A stretch of DNA of 64,000 bases, taken from contig CBDAPQ010000005.1 in the NCBI GenBank assembly GCA_965198485.1, positions 1,302,001 through 1,366,000 on the forward strand, written 5' to 3'. The position numbers were made by a program, and so were the translations under genes. Shown here piece after piece: positions 28,202 to 37,963 of this stretch. This DNA comes from RH-AL1 sp965198485 (GTDB lineage Bacteria; Pseudomonadota; Alphaproteobacteria; Rhizobiales; Beijerinckiaceae). Numbering within the stretch: position 1 is the stretch's first letter; each line of letters begins with the position of its first letter. The notes below the pieces were generated by a model. It worked only from the letters and a program-made list of their open reading frames with translations, was not told the origin of the DNA and did not search any database.

Positions 28202-28956
28202 TGAGCCCTCATGTCGGGCAGGAGCGCATCGGCGCCGTGCTGCGCCTCACCATCGATCGTCCCGACAAGAAGAACGCACTCACCGACGCGATGTATGCGG
28301 CGTTGGCCGCCGGCCTCGCCGAGGGCGCGGCTGATGCCGAGATCCGGGCCGTGCTGTTGACAGGCGCCGGCGGCGCCTTCACGGCCGGCAACGACATCGC
28401 CGACTTCATGGCGGTGGCGAGCGGCGACGCCTTGCAGGCCGAGCGCAGCGTGCACCGCTTTCTCGAGCAGCTCGCGATCTTCCCCAAGGCGCTGGTCGCG
28501 GCCGTGCAGGGCGTCGCGATCGGCGTCGGCACTACCATGCTCCTGCACTGCGACTACGTCATGCTGGGCGAAAGCGCCCGCCTCGCCGCGCCTTTCGTCG
28601 GCCTCGGCGTGGTGCCGGAGGCCGGCTCCAGCCTGCTGCTGCCAGCCTGCGTCGGCCACCAGCGCGCCTTCGCCATGTTCGCGCTTGGCGAGGTGCTGGC
28701 CGCCGAGACCGCCCACGTGTGGGGCCTGGCGAACCGCGTCGTCGCGGACGGCGTGCTCGCCACCGAAGCGCTGGCGGTGGCGACGAAGCTCGCGGCGCAA
28801 TCGGCAGGCGCGGTGACCATGACCAAGCGTCTGATGCGCGATCGGTCGGCGCTGGAGGCGCGCATGGCGGCCGAAGCCGAGTGCTTCGCCGCGTGTCTCG
28901 CCTCGCCGGAAGCAAAAGCCGCCTTCGCCGCTTTCGCGCAGCGCAAAAAGGGCTGA
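28201..28956 (+). CDS. Enoyl-CoA hydratase/isomerase
   Basis: A 251-residue crotonase-fold protein. IDRPDKKNALTDAMY and LLTGAGGAFTAGNDIADF form the first oxyanion-hole region, and AVQGVAIGVGTTMLLHCDYV the second. GLGVVPEAGSSLLLPACVG carries one acidic residue at the usual catalytic site. It would hydrate or isomerise trans-2-enoyl-CoA. It is the last gene of the etfB-etfA-hydrolase run. Confidence 0.87.
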   Translation: MSPHVGQERIGAVLRLTIDRPDKKNALTDAMYAALAAGLAEGAADAEIRAVLLTGAGGAFTAGNDIADFMAVASGDALQAERSVHRFLEQLAIFPKALVAAVQGVAIGVGTTMLLHCDYVMLGESARLAAPFVGLGVVPEAGSSLLLPACVGHQRAFAMFALGEVLAAETAHVWGLANRVVADGVLATEALAVATKLAAQSAGAVTMTKRLMRDRSALEARMAAEAECFAACLASPEAKAAFAAFAQRKKG

Positions 28957-29004
28957 TCAGCCGTGCGCATCCTCCCCGCTACGCGGAGGGGGGTCTGCGT
29001 CCGA

Positions 29005-30192
29005 TCAGAACGCCGCGATGCCGGTGATCGCGCGGCCCAGGATCAGCGCGTGGACGTCGGAGGCGCCCTCGTAGGTGTTCACCGTCTCGAGGTTGATCGA
29101 ATGCCGCATCACGTGCATCTCGCCGGTGATGCCGGCGCCGCCGTGCATGTCGCGGGCCTCGCGGGCGATCGCCAGCGCCCGCGTGCAGTTTTCGCGCTTC
29201 ATCATCGAGATCGCCTCGGGCACGAAGCCTTCGCCGTCGAGCAGCCGGCCGAGCGCCAGGCAGCCCTCGAGGCCGAGCGCGATCGAGGTCATCATCTCGG
29301 CAAGCTTCTTCTGGACAAGCTGGCGCCCCGAGAGGGGCTTTCCGAACAGCGAGCGCTCGGCGACGTAGTCGCGCGTGGCGTGGAAGCAGAACTCCGCCGC
29401 GCCCATCGCGCCCCAGGCGATGCCGTAGCGCGCCTTGTTGAGGCAGGAGAACGGGCCGCGCAGGCCGCGCACGTTGGGCAGGCGGTTCTCCTCCGGCACG
29501 AACACGTCGGAGAGCCCGATGTCGCCCGTGATCGAGGCGCGCAGCGAGAGCTTGTCGCCGATCTTGTTGGTTGAGAAGCCCTCGAAGGCGCGCTCCACGA
29601 TAAAGCCGGTGATGTCGCCCTCGAGCTTGGCCCAGACGATCGCGAGGTCGGCGATGGGCGAGTTCGAGATCCAGTATTTGGCGCCGTTGAGCTTGTAGCC
29701 GCCCTTGACCTTCTCGGCCTTGGTGCGCATCGAGGCGGGATCGGAGCCGCCCTCGGCCTCTGTCAGGCCGAAGCAGCCGACGAGCTCGCCTTTCGCCATC
29801 CTGGGCAGGAAGCGCTGCTTCTGCTCCTCGGTGCCGAAGGCGTAGATCGGGTACATCGCGAGCGAGGACTGCACCGAGAGCGCGGAACGATAGCCGGAGT
29901 CGATCGCCTCGATCTCGCGCGTCACCAACCCGTAGGCGACGTGGCTGGCGCCGGCCCCGCCGTACTGCTCCGGTAGGGTGACGCCGAGCAGGCCGAGCTC
30001 GCCCATCTCGGTCATGATCTCGCGATCGAAGCGCTCGTCGCGGAAAGCCGACACGACGCGCGGCAGCAGCTTCTCGCGGGCGTAATCGCGTGCGACTTGC
30101 GAGATCATCCGCTCCTCCTCGGTCAGGCGCGAGGCCAGATCGAGTGGGTCGGTCCAATCGAAGGTCTTGGCGATCTGCGTGCCTGAGGTCAT
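29005..30192 (-). CDS. Glutaryl-CoA dehydrogenase-like acyl-CoA dehydrogenase
   Basis: A 395-residue flavoenzyme very close to glutaryl-CoA dehydrogenase (GcdH). FDWTDPLDLASRLTEEERM, CFGLTEAEGGSDPASMRTKA, NGAKYWISNSPIADLAIVWA and DMHGGAGITGEMHVMRH are typical, and NTYEGASDVHALILGRAITG holds the catalytic Glu. The enzyme oxidises and decarboxylates glutaryl-CoA to crotonyl-CoA in lysine, tryptophan and aromatic breakdown. ATG 30192 has an upstream GGAG and matches the family N-terminus. No lysine-degradation genes are adjacent. Confidence 0.9.
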   Translation of the reverse strand: MTSGTQIAKTFDWTDPLDLASRLTEEERMISQVARDYAREKLLPRVVSAFRDERFDREIMTEMGELGLLGVTLPEQYGGAGASHVAYGLVTREIEAIDSGYRSALSVQSSLAMYPIYAFGTEEQKQRFLPRMAKGELVGCFGLTEAEGGSDPASMRTKAEKVKGGYKLNGAKYWISNSPIADLAIVWAKLEGDITGFIVERAFEGFSTNKIGDKLSLRASITGDIGLSDVFVPEENRLPNVRGLRGPFSCLNKARYGIAWGAMGAAEFCFHATRDYVAERSLFGKPLSGRQLVQKKLAEMMTSIALGLEGCLALGRLLDGEGFVPEAISMMKRENCTRALAIAREARDMHGGAGITGEMHVMRHSINLETVNTYEGASDVHALILGRAITGIAAF

Positions 30193-30293
30193 GGGAGCGT
30201 CTCCTGTCTCTGACCATAGGCCCACCGCCGGGCGGCGTCGACCGGCGGAAGCCGCTTTTTCCTACGAACGGTATGGTGCTTTCGACGCGGAGC

Positions 30294-31520
30294 TCAGCCC
30301 GTCGGCGTGAACACGCCGAGCAGGCTCGGCCGCACGAAGGAGGTGATCGCGGCGTCCTTGGTGACTCCGTGGACCCAGTGATGAAGCTCCGCTGCCGCGT
30401 TGATCATCCCGACCACGAAGAGCGCGGCGATCGTGGGATCGAGCGGCCGGATCGAACCGTCGGCAATGCCATCGACGACCACGCCGGCAGTGCGCTGCGC
30501 CAGGCGATCATAGTCCATCATCAGCGCCGGGCGCACGAGGGCCGGCATCGCCGATAGCGCCGAATAGCGCAGGAGCGGGCCGTGCTCGGAGCGTTGGAAG
30601 CGCACCAGCCGCTCGGCGATGGCGCCGAGCCGCGCCCAGCCCGAGCCGGACCCGCGCGGCACCACGCGGTGGGCGAGCCGCATGACCTCGAACGAGCGCT
30701 GGAAACACTCTGCGACGAGATCGTCCTTGGTGTCGTTGTGATGATAGAAGGAGCCCTTGGTCACGCGAAGCTTGGCCGAGATGCGGTCGACCGAGGCGCC
30801 GCGATAGCCCTGCTCGTTGATGAGCTCGGTGGTGGCGCGCAAGAAAGCCTCGCGCGGGTTCTCCGGCGGCTGCAGGTCGACCGGCAGCGCCTCGTCGATC
30901 ATCGACCATGTCGATCCGGCGCCGGCGAGGCCGGTGATCAGGACGTCGGCGAACTGTGTGGCGATGCGCTCGTAATCCTCCGCCTCGAAACGCGAGATCC
31001 ATTCCTTGGCCGCGAGCAGCGCGGAGAAGACGAGGTGGGTGCGGGCGTTCTGCTCGGCCCGAGACAGCACCGGGCCATCCGGGTCGGCGAACCATTGCCG
31101 GAACTGGCGGAACAGGTCGGAGAAGCCGGCTCCCGCGGCTTCGGCGCCGGGTCCAGTCATGGCGCGCAGATCCCAAAAATTGATGAGCGGCGGCCGCAAG
31201 CCCGCCGTCACCTCCTTCTGCATGGCCAGGTAGAGAACGACGAAGCGCGTCAGCCGCGCCACCGGTGTGGCCTCCTCGTTGGCTTGGGCCAGGAGGTCGC
31301 TCATGCACTCGATGGCCTGCATCACGCAGGCAGCGGCGAGATCCTCCTTGCGCCGATAGTAATAGGTGACGCTGGTGGTCGTGAGATCGACCTGCTGGGC
31401 GACATCAGCCAAGGTCGCGCCGCCGAGCCCGCGCGCGTTGAAGAGTTGTGCGGCGGCATCGAGGATCGCCTCGCGCTTGCGTTCGTAGCGGGCGGTCTGC
31501 CGCGGGGCCGTCAGGGTCAT
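30294..31520 (-). CDS. Tandem double-TetR transcriptional regulator
   Basis: A 408-residue protein with two complete TetR-type DNA-binding domains. The first starts near residue 13 (REAILDAAAQLFNARG, then TLADVAQQVDLTTTSVTYYY) and the second near residue 224 (REAFLRATTELINEQGYRG, then SAKLRVTKGSFYHHN), each followed by its own ligand/dimerisation region of about 150 residues. A standard TetR protein is about 200 residues, so this is a head-to-tail fusion or duplication. It is divergent from the FadJ-like gene and probably controls that acyl-CoA operon. Confidence 0.88.
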   Translation of the reverse strand: MTLTAPRQTARYERKREAILDAAAQLFNARGLGGATLADVAQQVDLTTTSVTYYYRRKEDLAAACVMQAIECMSDLLAQANEEATPVARLTRFVVLYLAMQKEVTAGLRPPLINFWDLRAMTGPGAEAAGAGFSDLFRQFRQWFADPDGPVLSRAEQNARTHLVFSALLAAKEWISRFEAEDYERIATQFADVLITGLAGAGSTWSMIDEALPVDLQPPENPREAFLRATTELINEQGYRGASVDRISAKLRVTKGSFYHHNDTKDDLVAECFQRSFEVMRLAHRVVPRGSGSGWARLGAIAERLVRFQRSEHGPLLRYSALSAMPALVRPALMMDYDRLAQRTAGVVVDGIADGSIRPLDPTIAALFVVGMINAAAELHHWVHGVTKDAAITSFVRPSLLGVFTPTG

Positions 31521-31701
31521 GCTTGCAGAGCTGCGATCATCCTTTCAGCTCTACCCGCAAATCGCATCAGGCCCAATCATTTACGGCCCGGCACGGCCCC
31601 CTCCGCCGTTCGACCGAGCCCGCCGCGCTTGATTCGAAGATTGCGTATGGTCCAGAAGCAAGCTCTTCCAAACGCGGCATCCGCAGAACCGAGGCTGGAG
31701 T

Positions 31702-33777
31702 ATGGATTTGGGTACGCAGATGGTCCGGGTTGAACGGCATGGCAGCGTCAGCGTCGCCACCCTCGACTCTCCGCCCGTCAACGCGCTCTCGATCGCGCTT
31801 CGCAGCGCCCTCGTCGCGGCCATCGCGGCGTTCGACAAGGATGACGAGGCGCAGGCCCTGGTGCTGGTGGGGGCAGGGCGAGGCTTCTGCGGCGGCGCCG
31901 ACATAAAGGAATTTGGCAAGCCGCCGCAATCGCCGAGCCTGCACGACGTCATCGACGCCGTCGAGGGCTCGAAGAAGCCGATCGTCGCCGCGTTGCACGG
32001 CATGACGCTGGGCGGCGGCCTCGAGCTGGCGCTCGCCTGCCACGCCCGCGTCGCCGTGCGCGACGCCAAGATGGGTCTGCCCGAGGTCAAGCTTGGCCTG
32101 CTGCCGGGTGCCGGCGGCACCCAGCGCCTGCCGCGCCTGCTCGGCCCGGAGAAGGCGCTCGAGATGATCACGTCGGGCTCGCCGATCGGCGCCGAGGCGG
32201 CCTTGGCCGAGGGTCTCGTCGACGAGATCGTCGAGGGCGACCTGGCCCAAGGCGCCGTCGGCTACGCGAAAAAGCTTGCCGCCGGCTCGCGGCCGGTACC
32301 GGTGCGCGACCGCGACGACAAGATCGCGCCGCTGCGCGGCAAGCCGGAGGTGTTCGCGGCCTTCCGCAAGGCCAACGCGCGCAAGTTCCGCGGCTTCGAG
32401 GCGCCGGAGAAGTGCATCGAGGCGGTGCAGGCCTCCGTGGACATGCCCTTCGACGCCGGCATCAAGCATGAGCGCGACCTCTTCGTGAAGCTGATGATGG
32501 GCGCGCAATCGGCCGCCCAGCGCCACGTCTTCTTCTCCGAGCGCCAGGCCGCCCGCATCCCGGACGTGCCGGAGGACACCGAGACGCTGCCCGTCAAGAG
32601 CGTCGGCGTGATCGGCGCCGGCACGATGGGCGGCGGCATCTCGATGAACTTCCTCAACGCCGGCATCCCGGTAACGTTGGTGGAGACCAAGGCCGAAGCC
32701 CTGGAGCGCGGCCTCAGGACCATTCGCAAGAACTACGAGGCGACGGCCAAGAAGGGCCGCATGACCCAGGGCGACGTCGAGAAGCGCATGGCGCTTCTCA
32801 CAGGCTCGCTCGAGCTCGGCGACCTCAAGGGCTGCGACCTCGTCATCGAAGCCGTGTTCGAGCTGATGGCGGTAAAGAAGGAGATCTTCGCCAAGCTCGA
32901 CAACATCTGCAAGCACGGCGCGATCCTCGCTTCCAACACGTCCTATCTTGACATCAACGAGATCGCGGCCTCGACCAAGCGGCCGGAGCACGTGATCGGC
33001 ATGCATTTCTTCTCACCGGCCAACGTCATGCGCCTGCTGGAAGTGGTGCGCGGCGCCGAGACCTCGAAAGCCGTCATCGCCACCGCGATGAAGCTCGGTA
33101 AGACCATCGGCAAGGTCGCCGTGCTCGTCGGCGTGTCGCACGGCTTCGTCGGCAACCGCATGCTGGAGCAGCGCCAGCGCGAGGCCAACAAGCTGATCCT
33201 CGAAGGTGCGATGCCTTGGGACGTCGACCGCGTGCTCTACGATTTCGGCCTGCCGATGGGGCCTTTCGCGATGGCGGATCTCGCCGGCCTCGACCTCGGT
33301 TGGGAGAAGGAGAAGTCGTCCTCCTCCACCATCCGCGAAGTCCTCTGCGAGATGGACCGGCGCGGGCAGAAGAACGGCCGCGGCTTCTATGATTACGACG
33401 AGACCCGCAAGGCGACGCCTTCGCCGGAGGTCGAGAAGGTCATCCTTGAGTTCTCGAAGACGCGGGGCATCGAGCGCCGTCAGATCGCCGACCAGGAGAT
33501 CCTGGAGCGCTGCCTCTACCCGATGATCAACGAGGGGGCGAAGATCCTCGACGAGGGTATCGCGCTGCGCGCCTCCGACATCGATATCGTCTGGATCAAC
33601 GGCTACGGGTGGCCGGTCTATCGCGGCGGCCCGATGCACTACGCCAACGAGGTCGGGCTCGACCACGTGCTCGATCGTCTCAAGGCCTATCAGGCCGAGC
33701 ACGGCAAGGCCTTCGAGCCCTCGCCGATGCTCGAGAAGCTGGCCTCGTCCGGCAAGGGCTTCGCCGACGCGGCCTGA
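31702..33777 (+). CDS. FadJ-type enoyl-CoA hydratase / 3-hydroxyacyl-CoA dehydrogenase
   Basis: A 691-residue bifunctional beta-oxidation enzyme. The N-terminal crotonase domain has GRGFCGGADIKEFG and GMTLGGGLELALACHARVAV. The NAD domain starts near residue 300 with VGVIGAGTMGGGISMNFLNA, and MHFFSPANVMRLLEVVRG is the hydroxyacyl-CoA dehydrogenase signature. It hydrates trans-2-enoyl-CoA and oxidises the L-3-hydroxyacyl-CoA product. The start is uncertain: ATG 31702 is only one base from GGAG, whereas TTG 31708 or ATG 31720 are in frame. It begins an operon with an acyl-CoA ligase and two dehydrogenases. Confidence 0.9.
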   Translation: MDLGTQMVRVERHGSVSVATLDSPPVNALSIALRSALVAAIAAFDKDDEAQALVLVGAGRGFCGGADIKEFGKPPQSPSLHDVIDAVEGSKKPIVAALHGMTLGGGLELALACHARVAVRDAKMGLPEVKLGLLPGAGGTQRLPRLLGPEKALEMITSGSPIGAEAALAEGLVDEIVEGDLAQGAVGYAKKLAAGSRPVPVRDRDDKIAPLRGKPEVFAAFRKANARKFRGFEAPEKCIEAVQASVDMPFDAGIKHERDLFVKLMMGAQSAAQRHVFFSERQAARIPDVPEDTETLPVKSVGVIGAGTMGGGISMNFLNAGIPVTLVETKAEALERGLRTIRKNYEATAKKGRMTQGDVEKRMALLTGSLELGDLKGCDLVIEAVFELMAVKKEIFAKLDNICKHGAILASNTSYLDINEIAASTKRPEHVIGMHFFSPANVMRLLEVVRGAETSKAVIATAMKLGKTIGKVAVLVGVSHGFVGNRMLEQRQREANKLILEGAMPWDVDRVLYDFGLPMGPFAMADLAGLDLGWEKEKSSSSTIREVLCEMDRRGQKNGRGFYDYDETRKATPSPEVEKVILEFSKTRGIERRQIADQEILERCLYPMINEGAKILDEGIALRASDIDIVWINGYGWPVYRGGPMHYANEVGLDHVLDRLKAYQAEHGKAFEPSPMLEKLASSGKGFADAA

Positions 33778-33820
33778 TCGGTCAAGGAGCGGCCGCAATG
33801 CGCCGCAGCGGGAGGAAGGC

Positions 33821-35587
33821 ATGAGCGAAGCGGCGCGCGCGCGGACGAAATGGCCCGCCATGTCGATCGCCCAGGCGCACGCCCTGCTGACGGCGCCCGG
33901 TGCGACCTTCGAGATGGAGGAGATCACATACGCCGGGCACGCGACGCGCGCCTGGAAGAACGGTCCCAGGTCGCTCGTCGACATCTGGCAGGCGGCCGAG
34001 GCCCACGCGACGCGCACCTTCATCGTCTCCGGCAAGGATCGCGTCACCTTCGATGGTTTCAGGCGCGCGGCGCAGGCCTTCGCGAAGGCGCTGATCGACG
34101 TCGGCGTGGCCAAGGGGGATCGCATCGCCATCGTGATGCGCAATCAGCCGGAATGGATCGTCGCCTTCTACGGCGCGGCGCTGGCCGGCACGATCGCGAC
34201 GCCGCTCAATGCCTGGTGGTCGCCGGCCGAGCTGACCTACGCGGTCAACCAGTCGGGCGCGGCAATCGCCGTGTTCGACGAAGAGCGCTTCACGCGGATG
34301 GGCAAGGCCATCGTGGATTGCTCCGGCCTGCGCCGCGGCTTCGTGTCTGGCCTCGCCGCCGAGGCCGCGCTGCCCCATGGTTTCGCGCGCCTCGAAACCG
34401 TGCTTGGCCCGGTCTCCGCCTGGGCGGAGCTGCCGGCCGCCGGCGCCCCTCCCGTCGACGTGAAGCCGGAAGACGGCGCGACGCTGTTCTACACGTCCGG
34501 CACGTCGGGCAAGCCGAAGGGCGCCCTCGCCAACCATCGCGCCGTCACCACGCCGGTTCTCGCCTCGCTGCTGTCCCAGGCTCGTGCCTACCTGCGCCGA
34601 GGCGACTCGCCGCCTGTTCGCGGACCCGACGATCCGCAGAAGGTCTATCTGCTGGCGATCCCCATGTTCCACGTCACCGGCTGCTTCTCGGTGCTCAGCG
34701 TCTCGATCTGCATCGGCGCCCGGCTGGTCATCCTCCGCAAGTGGGATGCGCTCGAGGCGCTCAGGCTTGTCGAGAAGGAGCGCGTGACCTCCATCGGCGG
34801 CGTGCCCACGATCGCCTGGCAGATCCTGGAGCATCCCCAGCGCACCAAGTACGACCTGTCCAGCGTCGATGTCATCAACTACGGCGGCGCGCCGGCCGCG
34901 CCGGAGCTGGTGCGGCGGCTTGCGAACAGCTTCCCGACGGCGGCGATCGGCTCCGGCTGGGGCATGACGGAAACCTGCGCCACCTTCACCCACCACTTGG
35001 GCGAGGACTACCTCGAACGTCCCGACAGCTGCGGCCCGGCGACGCCGGTCGGCGAGATGAAGATCATCGACCCCGACGGCCGCACGCTGGCGCCAAACAC
35101 CGTCGGCGAGTTGTTGGTGCGCGGACCCCACGTCGTCGAGCGCTACTGGAACATGCCGGAGGAGACGGCGGCGACTTTCGCCGACGGCTGGCTCAGGACC
35201 GGCGACCTGGCCAAGATCGACGCCGAGGGCTTCTGCCACATCGTCGACCGCGTCAAGGATGTCATCATCCGCGGCGGTGAGAACATCTATTCCGTCGAGG
35301 TTGAGGACGTGCTGTACCGTCACCCGGCCATCATGGACGCCGCGCTGGTGCCGATACCGCACCAGACGCTCGGCGAGGAGGCCGGCGCGGTGGTGACGCT
35401 GAAGCCGGGAGTCGAGGCGAGCGAGGACGAGCTGAAGGCGCATGTCGCCTCCCATCTCGCGCCCTTCAAGATTCCCGCCCGCGTCATCACATACCACGAG
35501 CCTTTGCCGCGCAACGCCAACGGCAAGATCCTGAAGAAGGAGCTGCGCGCGCTCTTCACAAGCGGCGCGGCCGACAGGAAGCTTTGA
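33821..35587 (+). CDS. Acyl-CoA synthetase (class I adenylate-forming)
   Basis: A 588-residue ligase that activates a carboxylic acid to its acyl-CoA through an acyl-AMP. Motif A3 is LFYTSGTSGKPKGALANH, A5 is GSGWGMTETCATF, A7 is GWLRTGDLAKID, A8 is VKDVIIRGGENIYSVEVE and A10 is NANGKILKKELR with the catalytic Lys. It is similar to medium- and long-chain fatty-acyl-CoA ligases; chain specificity cannot be read off. The gene sits 43 nt after the FadJ-like gene and almost touches the next dehydrogenase. Confidence 0.9.
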   Translation: MSEAARARTKWPAMSIAQAHALLTAPGATFEMEEITYAGHATRAWKNGPRSLVDIWQAAEAHATRTFIVSGKDRVTFDGFRRAAQAFAKALIDVGVAKGDRIAIVMRNQPEWIVAFYGAALAGTIATPLNAWWSPAELTYAVNQSGAAIAVFDEERFTRMGKAIVDCSGLRRGFVSGLAAEAALPHGFARLETVLGPVSAWAELPAAGAPPVDVKPEDGATLFYTSGTSGKPKGALANHRAVTTPVLASLLSQARAYLRRGDSPPVRGPDDPQKVYLLAIPMFHVTGCFSVLSVSICIGARLVILRKWDALEALRLVEKERVTSIGGVPTIAWQILEHPQRTKYDLSSVDVINYGGAPAAPELVRRLANSFPTAAIGSGWGMTETCATFTHHLGEDYLERPDSCGPATPVGEMKIIDPDGRTLAPNTVGELLVRGPHVVERYWNMPEETAATFADGWLRTGDLAKIDAEGFCHIVDRVKDVIIRGGENIYSVEVEDVLYRHPAIMDAALVPIPHQTLGEEAGAVVTLKPGVEASEDELKAHVASHLAPFKIPARVITYHEPLPRNANGKILKKELRALFTSGAADRKL

Positions 35588-35589
35588 CC

Positions 35590-36786
35590 ATGAACCTCGA
35601 TTTCTCCCCCGAAGACGTCGCCTTCCGCCAAGAGGTTCGCGACTTCATTGCCGGGGGCTATCCCGCCGAATTGCGCGAGAAGCAGGAGAGCGGCGCCGAG
35701 CTCGACAAGGAGGATTTCCTCTCTTGGCACCGGATCCTCGGGCGGAAAGGCTGGGTCGCGCCAGCCTGGCCGAAGGAGTACGGCGGACCCGGCTGGAGCC
35801 CGATCCAGCGCTTCATCTTCTCAGAGGAGCTGGCCGCCGCCGGCACCATACCGATCCTGCCCTTCGGCGTCGCCATGGTGGCGCCGGTGATCCAGGCCTT
35901 CGGCACACCGGAGCAGAAGGCGAAGTTCCTGCCGCCGATCCTCTCCGGCGACGCCTGGTGGTGCCAGGGTTATTCCGAGCCCGGTTCCGGTTCGGATCTC
36001 GCCTCTCTTTCCACTCGCGCCCAGCGCGACGGCGACCACTACATCGTCAGCGGTCAGAAGACCTGGACGACGCTGGCGCAATACGCCGACTGGGGCTTCT
36101 TCCTGGTGCGCACCAATCCCACGGCCAAGAAGCAGGCCGGCATCAGCTTCCTGCTGATCGACATGAAGACGCCGGGCGTCACCGTGCGCCCGATCATTAC
36201 GTTGGACGGCGCCCACGAGGTCAACGAGGTCTGGCTCGAGGACGTGCGCGTGCCGGTCGAGAACCGCGTCTTCGAGGAGAATGAGGGCTGGACCTGCGCC
36301 AAATACCTGCTGGCGCACGAGCGCACCGGCATCGCCGGCGTGGCGCGCTCGAAGCGCGGGCTGGAGAAGCTTCGCCGTGCCGTCGCGACGCCGGTCGACC
36401 AGGGTGGCGGCCTCGGTGAGGACCCGTTCTTCAAGCGCAAAATGACCGAGCTCGAGATCGACCTTCTGGCGCTCGAGTTCACCGAGCTGCGCACGCTGGC
36501 TCGCCAGGGCGCCGGCAAGGGTCCGGGGCCGGAATCCTCGCTGCTCAAGATCAAGGGCACCGAGTGCCAGCAGCGCGCGAGCGAGCTGGTGCTGGAGGCC
36601 GCCGGCCAGTACGGCGCGCCGCATCTCGACGGCGTCGCCCTGCCGCTGCAGAACGCCATGCCCGTCGGGCCGCAGAGCGCGCGCGGGGCGGCCGACACCT
36701 ACTTCAACATGCGCAAGGCTTCGATCTACGGTGGCTCCAACGAGATCCAGCGCAACATCATCGCCAAGGCCATTCTCGGCCTCTGA
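35590..36786 (+). CDS. Acyl-CoA dehydrogenase (PimC-like large subunit)
   Basis: A 398-residue dehydrogenase. APAWPKEYGGPGWSPIQRFI, CQGYSEPGSGSDLASLSTRA and SGQKTWTTLAQYADWGFFLV form the flavin and substrate region, and ASIYGGSNEIQRNIIAKAIL closes the protein. It resembles PimC and steroid-type enzymes that work as heterotetramers with a smaller partner. The next gene encodes such a partner, so an alpha2beta2 complex acting on dicarboxylic or cyclic side-chain acyl-CoA is likely. ATG 35590 is 2 nt after the ligase stop; a TTG at 35584 is in frame. Confidence 0.87.
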   Translation: MNLDFSPEDVAFRQEVRDFIAGGYPAELREKQESGAELDKEDFLSWHRILGRKGWVAPAWPKEYGGPGWSPIQRFIFSEELAAAGTIPILPFGVAMVAPVIQAFGTPEQKAKFLPPILSGDAWWCQGYSEPGSGSDLASLSTRAQRDGDHYIVSGQKTWTTLAQYADWGFFLVRTNPTAKKQAGISFLLIDMKTPGVTVRPIITLDGAHEVNEVWLEDVRVPVENRVFEENEGWTCAKYLLAHERTGIAGVARSKRGLEKLRRAVATPVDQGGGLGEDPFFKRKMTELEIDLLALEFTELRTLARQGAGKGPGPESSLLKIKGTECQQRASELVLEAAGQYGAPHLDGVALPLQNAMPVGPQSARGAADTYFNMRKASIYGGSNEIQRNIIAKAILGL

Positions 36787-36813
36787 CCTTTCCGCAACAC
36801 TAGGCGCATCCCC

Positions 36814-37950
36814 TTGGACTTCAGCCTCAACGACGAGCAACGCCAGCTGCGCGAAACTCTCTCCCGCTTCCTGGCGTCGCGCTACGATTTCGACACGCGG
36901 CAGAAGATCCTGCGCTCCGAGGCGGGTTGGAGCCCAGCGGTGTGGAAGGCGCTGGCCGAGGAGCTCGGCATCCTAGGCGCCGCCCTTCCGGAGGACGTCG
37001 GCGGTTTCGGCGGCGGCCCCGTCGACACCATGCTGATCATGGAGGAACTGGGTCGCGCCCTGGTGGTCGAACCCTATTTCGAGACCGTGGTGGTCGGCAC
37101 CGGCCTCCTACGCCACGCTGCCGGCGAAGCGGCGGCCGAGCACATCGGCGCGATCATCGAGGGCACGATGATCACGGCTTTCGCCTGGAGCGAGCCCGAC
37201 AGCCGCTTCGATCCCTCCTCTTGCGCCACCAAGGCCGCGCGCGACGGCGAGGGGTGGCGTCTCGAAGGCCGCAAGGCGGTGGTCGTCGCCGCGCCCTACG
37301 CCACGCACCTCATCGTCACCGCGCGCACGTCGGGAGAGCCCGGCTCGCGCGAGGGACTCTCGCTGTTCCTGGTGGAGCGCGGCGCCGAGGGGCTCTCGGC
37401 GACCGATTACACCACGGTCGACGGCCGCCGCGCCTCGGAGATCGTCCTTGAAGGCGTGCGCGTCGGTCTGAATGCGCTGCTGGGTGCGGAAGGCGAGGCC
37501 CTGCCGATCGTCGAGCAGGTGCTGGACGAGGCGCGCGCGGCGCTTTGCGCCGAGGCGCTCGGCGTCTTGTCCGAGCTGCACCGCCGCACGCTCGACTTCG
37601 TCAAGGAGCGCAAGCAGTTCGGTGTCGCCATCGGGCAGTTTCAGGTGTTGCAGCATCGCCTGGTCGACATGTTCATGGAGGTCGAGCAGGCCCGCTCCAT
37701 GACCATGATGGCGACGCTCAAGCTTTCAGAGAATCCCAAGCATCGCGCCCGGGCGGTGTCGGCCGCCAAGGCCTACATCGGCAAGGCCTGCCGCTTCGTC
37801 GGCCAGCAGGCCGTGCAGACCCACGGCGGCATCGGCCTCACCGAGGAGCTGGCGCTCAGCCATTACTTCAAGCGCGCGGCGATGATCGAAAGCCAGCTCG
37901 GCTCGGTCGACTACCACCTTGCCCGCTACGAGGCGCTGGCGGCGGCGTGA
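36814..37950 (+). CDS. Acyl-CoA dehydrogenase (PimD-like small subunit)
   Basis: A 378-residue partner of the preceding dehydrogenase. MDFSLNDEQRQLRETLSRFL is the typical PimD-type N-terminus read from a TTG start at 36814. FAWSEPDSRFDPS replaces the usual glycine-rich flavin motif, and AVQTHGGIGLTEELALSHYFKR is present near the C-terminus. The degenerate flavin motif fits the supporting subunit of a heterotetramer. It ends the fadJ-ligase-dehydrogenase operon. Confidence 0.85.
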   Translation: MDFSLNDEQRQLRETLSRFLASRYDFDTRQKILRSEAGWSPAVWKALAEELGILGAALPEDVGGFGGGPVDTMLIMEELGRALVVEPYFETVVVGTGLLRHAAGEAAAEHIGAIIEGTMITAFAWSEPDSRFDPSSCATKAARDGEGWRLEGRKAVVVAAPYATHLIVTARTSGEPGSREGLSLFLVERGAEGLSATDYTTVDGRRASEIVLEGVRVGLNALLGAEGEALPIVEQVLDEARAALCAEALGVLSELHRRTLDFVKERKQFGVAIGQFQVLQHRLVDMFMEVEQARSMTMMATLKLSENPKHRARAVSAAKAYIGKACRFVGQQAVQTHGGIGLTEELALSHYFKRAAMIESQLGSVDYHLARYEALAAA

Positions 37951-37963
37951 GGCCGCATCTCGT

